The notes under the pieces: model-generated
What the model was told of the DNA's origin: nothing
Databases searched by the model: none
What the model saw: the letters and a program-made list of their open reading frames with translations, nothing else
In this document: in pieces, positions 46,401-54,538 of the stretch
Position numbering within the stretch: position 1 is the stretch's first letter
Layout: every line of letters starts with the position of its first letter
Program-made: the position numbers and the translations under genes
Assembly (NCBI GenBank): GCA_964496875.1
Contig: CAZCBH010000004.1
Span: 62,001-126,000 of the forward strand
DNA from: RI-106 sp964496875
GTDB taxonomy: Bacteria; Cyanobacteriota; Vampirovibrionia; Obscuribacterales; Obscuribacteraceae
Direction: 5' to 3'
DNA length: 64,000 nucleotides

Positions 46401-47289
46401 CGGTCAGCGTATGGGGGAGATGGAAGTCTGGGCGGTGCAAGCTTACGGCTGCGCTCACATGCTTAACGAGATGATGACTGTCAAAGCCGATGATATTCAG
46501 GGACGGCATCAGGCCTATGCCGATATCGTCCAGGGCAAGAATCCGGAGAATGGTGGAAGAACCGCTGCTTTCGACGGGCTCTGCTGCGAAATCCGCGCTC
46601 TTGGTCTGGAGATGACCCTGGGCAAGGTCGTGGATACCTTCGAAGAGTTGCCGGACAAGTTCTGTTCGCACAAAGATCTACCGGAAGATCCGACCATGGA
46701 GGAGAAACTGCAAGTGTCTTCCGTGGATATGTACGAGTCTGTTACCGGAGAAAAACTGCTCGAGATCCCTGCTGGCGATTACGAGCCCGTGGTAAGACCT
46801 CCACAAGTTCCTATGATTACATCAATCACCAACGGAAAGAACGGCAAAAAGCCGCAAATCGAACTAGCACAGGAGTCACTTATCGATGACATTGATGAGC
46901 CAGGAAATAATGAAGCTGAGAACGTCGAAGAAACCAAGGATGTCCAGATCCTCGACGATTTTATCAACACCGTCACGAGCGATCTCAACTTCGCTCCCGA
47001 CCAGACAGGCTTTGCCGAGCAAGAAATCGCCGTCCCCGCTTCGACGCAAGTCGGCGAGACCAATGAGCTGTCCAGTCTGATAGCGCCTGAATTAGATCAG
47101 GATGATGATATGGTCGACTTCCCCTCTCTATCCGAATTGAAGAGTCTTGCCCAGGAGCTGATGGGAATCAGCACCGAGAAGCAAGTAGAAGGAGAGAAGG
47201 AAGCGATGGTCGGGTTCAAAGCGACTACAACCAAAACTCCGGAAAACGTATCCGGAAACCCGGGCGACAATACCGGTTCGGGTGTTTAA
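43459..47289 (+). CDS. rpoB: Divergent RNA polymerase beta subunit
   Basis: 1276 residues. Core beta motifs are intact: ITDRGTFVINGSERVVLGQL (about 112-131), WNGYNYEDAIIIRKGL (about 658-673), catalytic lysines in GDKLAGRHGNKG (about 818-829), PSRMNVGQ and GGQRMGEMEVWAVQAYG. The rifampicin region (about 371-400) departs from consensus at many sites: NPLVQYLDQ for SQLSQFMDQ, and HRRRITSFGPGG for HKRRLSALGPGG. The conserved part ends near residue 1053; a further 220 residues, mostly acidic, have no counterpart in typical RpoB. It starts in the TPR gene (GGAGG 6 bases before the ATG). No rpoC, rplL or rplJ adjoins it. It is either a relocated housekeeping gene or a second, specialised copy. Codon choice (CTC, ATC, GGT, CGT) looks biased as in well-expressed genes. 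Confidence 0.93.
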   Translation: MSFYFQAPDLAEHPRRSYRRFLEETIGNLFAEVSPISSDLSSRFELTFLGPDGKVNWWFEEYAPDSGYPLSAEQARKTNMTHARRLMMEAWLRDTTTGELRKSKVYVADLPVITDRGTFVINGSERVVLGQLVRAPGIYYSQPALNQYKALMLAELGAPVTFELVLDYSDKKTSRARCRVKLPKRSWVGATTLLTAMGWDPKDIEKRIGNLLERNKIEWPHLTAQEAAAMLGRAWKPDGGGGASSGATALTELTDKKRYSLSSLGRRRVNKKLGLEEESLQLTPEDMMRAIEYLLGLPLDSGFIDNIDSLENRHLRGVGETMTRALRPALGQMARSVKMRLELNEDEEIGSPNDLLDTRPFATAASKYFAGNPLVQYLDQQNPLSELSHRRRITSFGPGGIDPAAAPVEMRDVHPSQIGRVCLVESPEGKNCGMVSYLATYCRIDDDGFMCVPYRKVVNGIITDDVIYITPGEDKEYTLAPPDTKVNGNEILGPLVAARRGELFLEVPPEMVDLIGITPQGYFSVGSGLIPFLEHDDTSRALMGGGMMRQTLPLVRPERPRVGTGMEKIVARSSGHSITARRAGVVSRVTGNEIEITQASGEKRKYELTRFDRTNQNTIRDQRPSVREGDRVDAGQVIADGPGIDKGELALGRNILTAFLSWNGYNYEDAIIIRKGLIRDDVFTHIEIEKHSIGVHQTLRGPEILTPELPNVAGKDIEHLDERGIAKIGSYVEPGDVLVSKLTPKEQRALSSEEELLQAVFGKVAEEMSDNSLRVPHGAGGRVIDVRIFTPETTPEMKAGLICEIEVLTARLCKLEVGDKLAGRHGNKGIVATIIPDEDMPYLPDGTPVDIVLNPLGVPSRMNVGQVFDTQLGFYASVLNRFYRIHQFDECLSPDATYNLVKGALEEVRQLPGYEWLEENGKVKLFDGRTGEAFDTPVLVGRQYMLKLNQLVLHKVNARSGLGGPYAAVTQQPVGGKANHGGQRMGEMEVWAVQAYGCAHMLNEMMTVKADDIQGRHQAYADIVQGKNPENGGRTAAFDGLCCEIRALGLEMTLGKVVDTFEELPDKFCSHKDLPEDPTMEEKLQVSSVDMYESVTGEKLLEIPAGDYEPVVRPPQVPMITSITNGKNGKKPQIELAQESLIDDIDEPGNNEAENVEETKDVQILDDFINTVTSDLNFAPDQTGFAEQEIAVPASTQVGETNELSSLIAPELDQDDDMVDFPSLSELKSLAQELMGISTEKQVEGEKEAMVGFKATTTKTPENVSGNPGDNTGSGV

Positions 47290-47305
47290 ACAGGAGTATT
47301 AGAGG

Positions 47306-48247
47306 ATGAGATTCCATAGAGAGGCCGGAAGAAATTTATGCGGAGAGGCAAAAGTTGCCCTTCTTTCGCTGGCCTTCAGCTTTGCTGCCATGATCCTTAT
47401 CGTTGCGGCACCCGGTGTATCTGCCCAGGGCTTCGCACCGCCTCAGCCTCCTCCGATTGGGGATGGTTCCTCTCCGGCTCCTGTGATTCCCGGTGATACC
47501 GGTGGCGTTCCTGCGGTTTCGACCGGAGCCGCCGATGGTACTCCCGGTCATAATTTCCCGGTGGGAGTTGGTCGAGATCGCTCTGTCGTCAGGGTTTTCA
47601 ATAATGGTGCCCGAGGCCAGCGTGAAGTGACCACCATTCGTCCGGATCAATTATCCAACGATGAACTCAGTCAGATAGAAGGAATTCTCGGGGTCAATCT
47701 TCGTTCCGGAGAACAGACCATCGATGTAACCGCATCCAATGCTCAGATAGAACAGATCAATCAGGTGCTCGCACCTTATCCCAACGCCCAGAACAGTGGC
47801 GGACGTAAGCAGATAACTGCCGACAGCCCGGCAGCGAGCTATCCCAAAACACCATCCCTCTATGGACTGGATTCATCCCATCCGCTTCCGACCGTCTGGA
47901 CCTTCTCTCGTTATCTGGTCATATTGGGCGTGGTATCAGCCACGATATTCATGGCCCTTGCCGCCTGGTCGATGGTCCTCGGTCATCCTTATGGAGCGGC
48001 CAGGGTGGTTGGAGCCGCAGCAGGACTTTTGATGCTGCTCTCGGCTTACACCATCTGGAAGATAGTTCAGATGAATACTTTTAACGCCAATTCCGATACA
48101 CCGGCCACCATCAATACCGGAGCCACCACCGCCCAGGTTCAAGATGCCTTCATGGCAAGGCCCTCGGTGCCTGCCACCCCAGGCGGCGCTACCTCCACCG
48201 GAAGATCCGGCTTCCCAGTACAACCTTTGAGAAATGCCCAGAACTAG
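47306..48247 (+). CDS. Exported protein with two C-terminal TM helices (pilin-like)
   Basis: 313 residues; AGGAG lies 9 bases before the ATG and the gene begins 16 bases after rpoB. A signal peptide (about 15-39; SFAAMILIVAAPGVSAQG) is followed by a Pro/Gly-rich stretch, a small domain with VRVFNNGARGQREVTTI and a NAQIEQINQVL-type end, then two closely spaced hydrophobic helices (about 205-228 and 232-256) and a low-complexity tail. The paired helices recall VirB2/TrbC-type conjugation pilins, but this is only a resemblance and no family is assigned. Confidence 0.5.
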   Translation: MRFHREAGRNLCGEAKVALLSLAFSFAAMILIVAAPGVSAQGFAPPQPPPIGDGSSPAPVIPGDTGGVPAVSTGAADGTPGHNFPVGVGRDRSVVRVFNNGARGQREVTTIRPDQLSNDELSQIEGILGVNLRSGEQTIDVTASNAQIEQINQVLAPYPNAQNSGGRKQITADSPAASYPKTPSLYGLDSSHPLPTVWTFSRYLVILGVVSATIFMALAAWSMVLGHPYGAARVVGAAAGLLMLLSAYTIWKIVQMNTFNANSDTPATINTGATTAQVQDAFMARPSVPATPGGATSTGRSGFPVQPLRNAQN

Positions 48248-48251
48248 TGTC

Positions 48252-48944
48252 ATGAAAATAGCAGCAGATACTTCGAAATTAAAACTAATTGTCCCCGGGG
48301 CGATGGCACTGGTGATGAGCGCCTGCTTCTGTATCGGACCTCTGCTTCCGGCCCAGGCTCAGGCAAACAAATCCGAGACCTTCTCCAGCCGGGACGACCA
48401 GACCCATAAATCAGTCCAGGCTGTAAACGCGGTCAACTCGGTGGCGGCAGCCGGCGCATTCGCCTATGACTCGGCCGATTCTCCAGCCAAGCGCTGGTTC
48501 GAGGCTGTCGACGAGAAGGTGCTGAGCTATGCAAAAAGCGAAAAGGAGAATTTTATCCTGAGCCGTCACTTCAACCAGGAGCTGGAGCGGGTTCAAGAAT
48601 GGAGCCATATCGCCCAGAGAGTGGCAATTAAATACAAGCGCCTGGCCAGCGTTTTGAGAAATCTGAAAACGCCGCCCGGCCACGAAGATCTGGCGGAATA
48701 CGGCAGCATGCTGGCGGATTATTATGATGATTCCGCCGCTATATATGATGACCTCACCAAACCCAGGCCACCGGCTAAAACGATGGAAGATCTCGAAGAG
48801 CAGCTTGCTCTGATCGAATCGAGATCCAAGGGTGTGAAGAGGATGCAATCTAGTTTGAGCCATATGGACGATTCTTTGAGGAGAAAGTACAGAGTACACA
48901 AGCGCATGGATGACGCGCTCTCGAAATACATCTTCGGGAAGTGA
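48252..48944 (+). CDS. Secreted helical protein of unknown function
   Basis: 230 residues from the ATG at 48252, just after the upstream stop; an in-frame ATG at 48234 would overlap that gene. The signal peptide reads LIVPGAMALVMSACFCIGPL ending at AQA. The mature protein is almost entirely helical and highly charged (VQEWSHIAQRVAIKYKRLAS; MEDLEEQLALIESRSKGVKR). Family not recognised. Co-directional with the pilin-like gene and the replication-relaxation-like gene. Confidence 0.55.
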   Translation: MKIAADTSKLKLIVPGAMALVMSACFCIGPLLPAQAQANKSETFSSRDDQTHKSVQAVNAVNSVAAAGAFAYDSADSPAKRWFEAVDEKVLSYAKSEKENFILSRHFNQELERVQEWSHIAQRVAIKYKRLASVLRNLKTPPGHEDLAEYGSMLADYYDDSAAIYDDLTKPRPPAKTMEDLEEQLALIESRSKGVKRMQSSLSHMDDSLRRKYRVHKRMDDALSKYIFGK

Positions 48945-49008
48945 CCCTACCACCCACCTACCTACTTAACTACCCAAGAGATTCACCACAAGGAAATAGG
49001 CAATTAAA

Positions 49009-49818
49009 ATGGCGATTCAGTTAAACGATAGAGATCACTTGATATTCAACCTGATTAACGAGCACGAGGTGCTTCTGGAGAAACATATCTCCTGGTTCAT
49101 CGCCGAGGACAACAAGCCTGTTTTGATTCGGGACCGTTTGAGAAAGCTCTTCTATCTCGATTATCTTCTCTGTCATCGTCACGGTACAAAGTTGCCCTGG
49201 TGGACGACCCCGACCAAGCCGCTGGTCTATCTTCTGTCCGATCAGGCTAAGACCGCCACCGGTATCGATCACGACGAAGTGGATCGTTTCGACGCCGAAT
49301 GGCAAAGGCACCACCTGGAGGTGGCCAATCTCAGAATGCTTTATCTTATCTCTCAGAAGAACGGCAAAATAACCGAGTTCCAGTGGAAGACCGCAAGCCG
49401 GGAGGAGAAAGATCAATTCGCCATCGACGCTCGAGTCTCTTTTGTCGCCAATGGTATTGCTTACGATATCGGCATCGTCAACAATCCTTCTTTGAGCGAT
49501 GCAGAGATAGAGAAACTGGAAGCGTCACTTACCGGAGCCGGTATCGAGATGATCTTGATGGTGGCTAGAGACGATGAGATTCAATCCGAACTGCAAAAGC
49601 GCCTGCAAGAGAAAAGCGAGTCCGTGCTTTTAAAGTCCTGCTTCTTCTCGACTCACCAGAAGCTCTATAAAAAGGGCATGGTTTCCGCCAAATGGCAGAA
49701 TTTCGAAGCACGAGATCTGACTCTGTTTCCCAAGCCCGGCGACTCTCAAAAAGACGAGGCTTCCTCCACCTGGACCGGTGGCAGCGGAATGTCCCAGGTT
49801 CAGCCTATTTCTGCATAA
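49009..49818 (+). CDS. Replication-relaxation-like winged-helix protein
   Basis: 269 residues, no signal. The N-terminus (LNDRDHLIFNLINEHEVLLE, then DRLRKLFYLDYLL) fits a winged-helix DNA-binding domain followed by YLLSDQAKTATG and a WQRHHLEVANLRMLYLI helix. This arrangement resembles the replication-relaxation family, whose known members are encoded by plasmids and integrative conjugative elements. The C-terminal half resembles their nuclease-like part only in outline. If correct it hints at an element-derived cluster downstream of rpoB. A 64-base gap with CTAC repeats precedes it. Confidence 0.55.
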   Translation: MAIQLNDRDHLIFNLINEHEVLLEKHISWFIAEDNKPVLIRDRLRKLFYLDYLLCHRHGTKLPWWTTPTKPLVYLLSDQAKTATGIDHDEVDRFDAEWQRHHLEVANLRMLYLISQKNGKITEFQWKTASREEKDQFAIDARVSFVANGIAYDIGIVNNPSLSDAEIEKLEASLTGAGIEMILMVARDDEIQSELQKRLQEKSESVLLKSCFFSTHQKLYKKGMVSAKWQNFEARDLTLFPKPGDSQKDEASSTWTGGSGMSQVQPISA

Positions 49819-49837
49819 CCATAACCAGCGCCATCGC

Positions 49838-50434
49838 TTATTTGTTGGTGTACATGGTCGAGTCTTCCGGCGGTGGCACAGCTTTCCACTGGCCGGAGCG
49901 GGTGAATTTGCCTGACGATACCTGAATGGCGGTAGATTTGAGTTCTTCGGCTTCTTTGACCCTGTCGGTTTGATAGAGAAGCTGGATATAATGTCCCAGA
50001 AGGGTCATAACCTGAGGATGGGCTCGACCCAGTCGGTTCTTCTTGATTCTCAAGGCCTGGACATAGAAGGGCTCGGCTTCGGCATGTTTACCCCAGGAAT
50101 GGTAGAGCATGGCGGCGTTATGGGTGACGGTGCCGGTGTCGATATGATCGGGACCGAGACAGCGGATATACATCTGTAGAAGTCTTCTCACCACCGGCGC
50201 TCCCCGGTGATACTCCCGGGTCACATAATAAATCTCGGACATGAGCTCCAGGGTGATTCCCAGGCGACGATCATCGGGTTCGAAACATTCCGCCTCTTCC
50301 AGGGCGGCAAGAGCAAGCTTTTCGGATTCCTTCCAGTCGCCCTTATCCATGATCTGCTCAACCGAAGCGATGAGAATATCCCAGGGACTAGTAGGAACTT
50401 TGGGTCTTTTACGCTTGTGTGCCTGTTCGCTCAC
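49838..50434 (-). CDS. TPR protein (kinesin-light-chain type)
   Basis: 198 residues with a basic N-terminus and three to four TPR units of the kinesin-light-chain form: DWKESEKLALAALEEAE, GTVTHNAAMLYHSWGKHAEAEPFYVQAL and HPQVMTLLGHYIQLLYQTDRVKEAEEL. No catalytic domain or signal peptide. It converges with the replication-relaxation-like gene 20 bases away. Likely a protein-binding module; partner unknown. Confidence 0.75.
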   Translation of the reverse strand: MSEQAHKRKRPKVPTSPWDILIASVEQIMDKGDWKESEKLALAALEEAECFEPDDRRLGITLELMSEIYYVTREYHRGAPVVRRLLQMYIRCLGPDHIDTGTVTHNAAMLYHSWGKHAEAEPFYVQALRIKKNRLGRAHPQVMTLLGHYIQLLYQTDRVKEAEELKSTAIQVSSGKFTRSGQWKAVPPPEDSTMYTNK

Positions 50435-50553
50435 TTTTGCATTCCGAATTCGAGTTTTAGTAAATCAAAAAATGGAACCCTTCAGTAAAGATTATACCCG
50501 GCCTGAACAGGGGCTTCTAATAATAGTTCCGCAAATATGTATGAATTAGGAGA

Positions 50554-52401
50554 TCAATTTTTACGGCCGAGCAGGACCTTTCTTTTGGAATCAGCGATTA
50601 TAGAGAGCTGGCGAATCTCTTTATCGGCATAGGAGCCTGCCTGGGGCGGGTTGAATCGAAATGAATAGATACCCGAAGGGATGGTGAGGCGGCAGCGACC
50701 GTCCCGGTCTGTGATCACGTAACCTGAAGGATGTTCCTGACCGGTTATTTGATCGGCAGCTGACGAAATATTATTGGACCCGCCTTCGCCGTTCACTTTA
50801 TAGGGCTCATAGCTCACCTTGCAGCGTGGAATTCCACTACCGTCCTCTCCTTCGACCAGGAAGCCCACCTGGCACCAACCGTGCCAGCTGACATCGACCT
50901 CTTTCGACTCGTTCTCCATCTCAATCAATTTGGCACTCTCGAAATCTCGGTGGACAACAAGCCAGTACTTGCCCTTTTCCAGAGAGAAGGAGAAATGACC
51001 GTTCTCGCCTGTATTGGTATGGGCCATGGAACGTCCTAGATTCTCTTCGCTCAATCCGTCCTGATTGCTTTTGGTCGCAGAAAAGACCGAGACACGAATA
51101 CCCGCTTTGGGCTTACCGGCATCATCTTTGATGCATCCGGATAAGGTGACGCCGGATTTGAGCTTGATAGCCACATGGGTGTCGCCTCCCACCACAATCT
51201 CTTTGGTCCAGGGAGCCATGTCATTTTCATTGTCGGCGTGGTTCTGGTTCACTTTGCCTTTGCGGTTGTCGCAGGCGGTGGAGACAAGAAGGGTATAAAT
51301 TCCGGGCGGGATTGAAGCGGCGAACTCGCCTTCCTGATTGGATTCGGCGATGAATTCTCGGTCGTTTTCGTGAGAGTGAATACGAACCAGGCAGTTTGCC
51401 ATAGGGCTGTCTTTATAGAGCACCCGGCCGGAGAGTTTGTGTCCTTCTTCCAGGGTGAACTTTCGGTCGAGATTGCTGTCGATTCTCAAATCGGCTTCCG
51501 AGAATCCGAACTGTTTCGATTCTCTGGCGGGCACCACATCCATGTCGAAGATCCCGGGCTCGAGATGAATTTCGAAACGGCCTTTTGCGTCGGTCATGCA
51601 ACTGGCGGAAAAATCCAATTCGTTTAGAGCGGGAGATTCTTCCACATCTTTGGGGGTGAAAAGCACCCGGGCACCAGGCACCGGATTGCCCAGGGGGTCG
51701 TTCAGTTCGCCGCGGAATCGCACTAATTCGGGCAATTCCAGGTCGAAACTCTGGTCGCGATTGAGGTCTACACTGTGAATCTGTTTGCTCAGATAATAGA
51801 GCCTGTCATCGTGAGTCGTCGATAGAGTGTTGGAAGCGTCTCCGAAATTTCCGGTGGCAGAGGAGCGGGAGCCCAGGTGGAATTTACCCCGGGGCAGGAC
51901 CAGGGTAAAGCGTCCGCGGCTGTCTATTGGGGAGGAACTCCAGTAAGGTGTCGGTTCTATACCCAGTGCGAATACTTCACCGCCTCTAACCGGGTCACCG
52001 GATGCGGTGCGAACCACTCCAGACAGAAGAAGTCCTGGCTTCAAGCTGATATCACAGGTGATGCCTGTTCTACTGAGCTCTATATTGAAAAGACTCTGTT
52101 TCAAAAGACGACTGTCGCTTCTTGGCACCGCTTGAATACTGTAATTGCCGAAGGGAACGTTGAATTCGTAGTCGCCTTTCGAGCCGGAGGTCACCGAAGC
52201 GATGGGCTCGTCGGTGGGACTCTGTCCCGACATCGATTCCGTCTCTTGCTGGGCATAGAGATGAATCTTGATACCGGCCACAGGTAGCCCCTGGTGCCTT
52301 ACCATGCCATGGATGCTTTTCTGGAGATTGTTCTTTGAAACTTTGTATTCGGTCAAAGCGATCGAGCCCTTGTAAGTTAATCTATGCGATTTTAACTCCA
52401 A
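50554..52401 (-). CDS. Carboxypeptidase-regulatory/Cna-B-like repeat protein
   Basis: 615 residues made of about six beta-sandwich repeats of the carboxypeptidase-regulatory-like type. Each contains a pattern like SGVVRTASGDPVRGGEVFAL, a glycine-bearing turn (TDAKGRFEIHLEPGIFDM; NQEGEFAASIPPGIYTLLV) and a closing strand. Such domains typically stiffen surface or periplasmic proteins, yet no signal peptide is visible at this N-terminus (MELKSHRLTYKGSIALTEY). Either an unusual export route is used or the protein is cytosolic. It lies upstream of the TPR gene on the same strand, 119 bases apart. Confidence 0.7.
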   Translation of the reverse strand: MELKSHRLTYKGSIALTEYKVSKNNLQKSIHGMVRHQGLPVAGIKIHLYAQQETESMSGQSPTDEPIASVTSGSKGDYEFNVPFGNYSIQAVPRSDSRLLKQSLFNIELSRTGITCDISLKPGLLLSGVVRTASGDPVRGGEVFALGIEPTPYWSSSPIDSRGRFTLVLPRGKFHLGSRSSATGNFGDASNTLSTTHDDRLYYLSKQIHSVDLNRDQSFDLELPELVRFRGELNDPLGNPVPGARVLFTPKDVEESPALNELDFSASCMTDAKGRFEIHLEPGIFDMDVVPARESKQFGFSEADLRIDSNLDRKFTLEEGHKLSGRVLYKDSPMANCLVRIHSHENDREFIAESNQEGEFAASIPPGIYTLLVSTACDNRKGKVNQNHADNENDMAPWTKEIVVGGDTHVAIKLKSGVTLSGCIKDDAGKPKAGIRVSVFSATKSNQDGLSEENLGRSMAHTNTGENGHFSFSLEKGKYWLVVHRDFESAKLIEMENESKEVDVSWHGWCQVGFLVEGEDGSGIPRCKVSYEPYKVNGEGGSNNISSAADQITGQEHPSGYVITDRDGRCRLTIPSGIYSFRFNPPQAGSYADKEIRQLSIIADSKRKVLLGRKN

Positions 52402-52462
52402 TAAGCCCGTTCTTGTCGATTCCCGGGATGTCAGTAGTTTAGGGCTTAACCTTTTAACCTTT

Positions 52463-53803
52463 TCAGCTATTTATACGCCTGGGGGTGGTCACCGGGGTGT
52501 TACTGAAAGATCTCGCAACCACATCCGGATGCCAGCCCAGATAGCGCATTGTTGAACGAACCACTTCGAAAGAACCGGTTGCCACTGTGTATTGTCCCGG
52601 GGAGCACAGTCTGGCAGCCTGTCTCATGCCCAGGATCACATCCCGGGCTGTCGAGCATTCTATGGACAGGTCCTGGCAGATAGCTTTTATCTCTCGGGCG
52701 CTGTAGAACTTTCGCCTGGTATTGAGATTGCAGGCAATTACTCTATCGCCTTTTCTAAGCAGGTTCTCAAGAAATCCCGGCACATCTTTGGAGCGAAAGA
52801 AGCCGACCACAAAGAGATAATTGCCGGAGGAGAACTGGTCTAGCGTTCGTCGCAACACTTTTGCCGATGCCGGATTATGGGCGACATCGAGAATCAACTG
52901 CTTATCTTCTACCAGTTGAAATCGGCCGGGCCAAAAAAGAGAGGCTAAAGCCTTTCTCATTTTCTCTATGGCGGTAGTATCGGAAAAATTGGTATCTTGA
53001 AAGCGCGTTGCATGGGCGAGCATGGTCAATGCAAGAAGGCTATTGGTTCTCTGATGCGGACCGATAAGGGCGAGATCGGCAAGGATCTCGTCTTTGCGGG
53101 CAATAAAAGGACTATCCGAAGTAAAGTCCTCGGAAGCCTCCACCAGTTCGGTGTCTTTTAATGCGGCCTGACGACGCAACTCTTCTAATGCATCGCCCCG
53201 GGCACCGGTGGTCACTTTTACTCCGGCTTTCATAATGCCGGCTTTCTCGAAAGCGATTTTCTCCACCGTATCTCCCAGGATATGGGTGTGTTCGAGGTCG
53301 ATATTGGTGATTATCGTGCCGATAACGCGGTCGGCAGCGTTGGTGGCATCGAAGCGTCCTCCCAATCCGACCTCCATCACTGCCACATCGATTTTCTCTT
53401 CTTTGAATTTGAAGAAAGCCATGGCGGTGAGCAATTCGAACCAACTCAAGACTCCCAGTTCGGGATGCCTTGCTCCGAATTGCTCGGAAAGGATTTTGAT
53501 CTCGCCTGCCAGGCGGCCGAAATCGGCTTCGGAGATGGTCTCGCCATTGATGGCGATGCGCTCTCGCCAGGTAAACATATGAGGACCGGTGAATCTGCCT
53601 GTCTTCAAACCCAGGGCGCGAATCAGGGCATCTACAGTAAGTGCTGTAGAGCCTTTGCCATTGGTGCCACCAACATGGATTGTATCGATACTGTTCTGCG
53701 GTTCGCCTGTCTCTTTGAAGAAAAGCTTGATTCTTTCAAGGCTCGGCTTCTCCTTCATGGGAGGAAAGCTTTCGAGATAAGCGACCGCCTCTTTATAGTT
53801 CAC
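52463..53803 (-). CDS. folC: Folylpolyglutamate/dihydrofolate synthase
   Basis: 446 residues of the Mur-ligase-like FolC family. Motifs: HVGGTNGKGSTALTVDALI (about 42-60, ATP-binding P-loop), HMFTWRERI (about 76-84), VGLGGRFDATN (about 145-155) and HTHILGDTVEKIAFEKAGIM (about 172-191), then LDVAHNPASA. It adds glutamate to dihydropteroate and/or folates, retaining cofactors in the cell. This links with the folate-using FtcD elsewhere in the window. Divergent from the Nudix gene. Confidence 0.93.
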   Translation of the reverse strand: MNYKEAVAYLESFPPMKEKPSLERIKLFFKETGEPQNSIDTIHVGGTNGKGSTALTVDALIRALGLKTGRFTGPHMFTWRERIAINGETISEADFGRLAGEIKILSEQFGARHPELGVLSWFELLTAMAFFKFKEEKIDVAVMEVGLGGRFDATNAADRVIGTIITNIDLEHTHILGDTVEKIAFEKAGIMKAGVKVTTGARGDALEELRRQAALKDTELVEASEDFTSDSPFIARKDEILADLALIGPHQRTNSLLALTMLAHATRFQDTNFSDTTAIEKMRKALASLFWPGRFQLVEDKQLILDVAHNPASAKVLRRTLDQFSSGNYLFVVGFFRSKDVPGFLENLLRKGDRVIACNLNTRRKFYSAREIKAICQDLSIECSTARDVILGMRQAARLCSPGQYTVATGSFEVVRSTMRYLGWHPDVVARSFSNTPVTTPRRINS

Positions 53804-53892
53804 TGTATTTCTTAATCCGAGTGGTTAAGGGAATTGTGATCATATAAGATCGATAGTCACCTTATCAATTATGGAACAGGAGTCCTTTACCA

Positions 53893-54417
53893 GTGCTATT
53901 CACCCACGCCGACCGCTACGATTCAACAATGCTTTACGAAGGCAAGATCTTTGATCTTCGTCTCGACAGGCTTCGCTCTAAAGAAGGGGTCGAGGTAGAC
54001 AGGGAAGTGGTGGTTCACAACGGCGGGGTGGTCATAGCAGCCCAACCGGCCGATGATGAAGTTATATTGATCAAGCAGTACCGGTACTCGCTCGATGATT
54101 ACATTCTCGAATTGCCCGCCGGCAGAATTGAGAAAGGTGAAGATCCTGCTCCGGCTGCGGTGCGAGAGCTAAAAGAAGAGACCGGCTATGTTGCCGCCTC
54201 CTGGAAGACTCTCACAGAACTCTACTCGGCCCCGGGCTTCTGTACTGAAGTTCTCTATCTTTATCAGGCCAGGGATCTGACCCTCACTGAAAAGGAACTC
54301 GACATGGACGAAGAGACCGAGGTGGTGGTGTTGAAGCTGGCCGATGCCTGGGACAGGGTTCAGCAGGGATTTATTAAAGATTGCAAGACAGTGGCAGGTA
54401 TCGGAATGCTACTCTGA
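53893..54417 (+). CDS. Nudix hydrolase, ADP-ribose pyrophosphatase-like
   Basis: 174 residues from a GTG start, with AGGAG about 10 bases upstream. The full Nudix box GRIEKGEDPAPAAVRELKEE followed by TGY is present (about 77-99), with the preceding IKQYRYSLDDYILELPAG typical of ADP-ribose pyrophosphatases. Likely reaction: ADP-ribose to AMP and ribose 5-phosphate; related nucleoside diphosphate sugars are possible. Metal-binding glutamates are all kept. Confidence 0.88.
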   Translation: MLFTHADRYDSTMLYEGKIFDLRLDRLRSKEGVEVDREVVVHNGGVVIAAQPADDEVILIKQYRYSLDDYILELPAGRIEKGEDPAPAAVRELKEETGYVAASWKTLTELYSAPGFCTEVLYLYQARDLTLTEKELDMDEETEVVVLKLADAWDRVQQGFIKDCKTVAGIGMLL

Positions 54418-54538
54418 GAATATTTTTTCAGAATTCTGAATTTGGCTTTTGCTATACTCGGTCCGTGAAAGCAGCCGCTTGTCAAGGGAAATGAGAGTTT
54501 TTGATCAAGCGGTTCAAAACAAAGCCTTGAGGTTCAAG

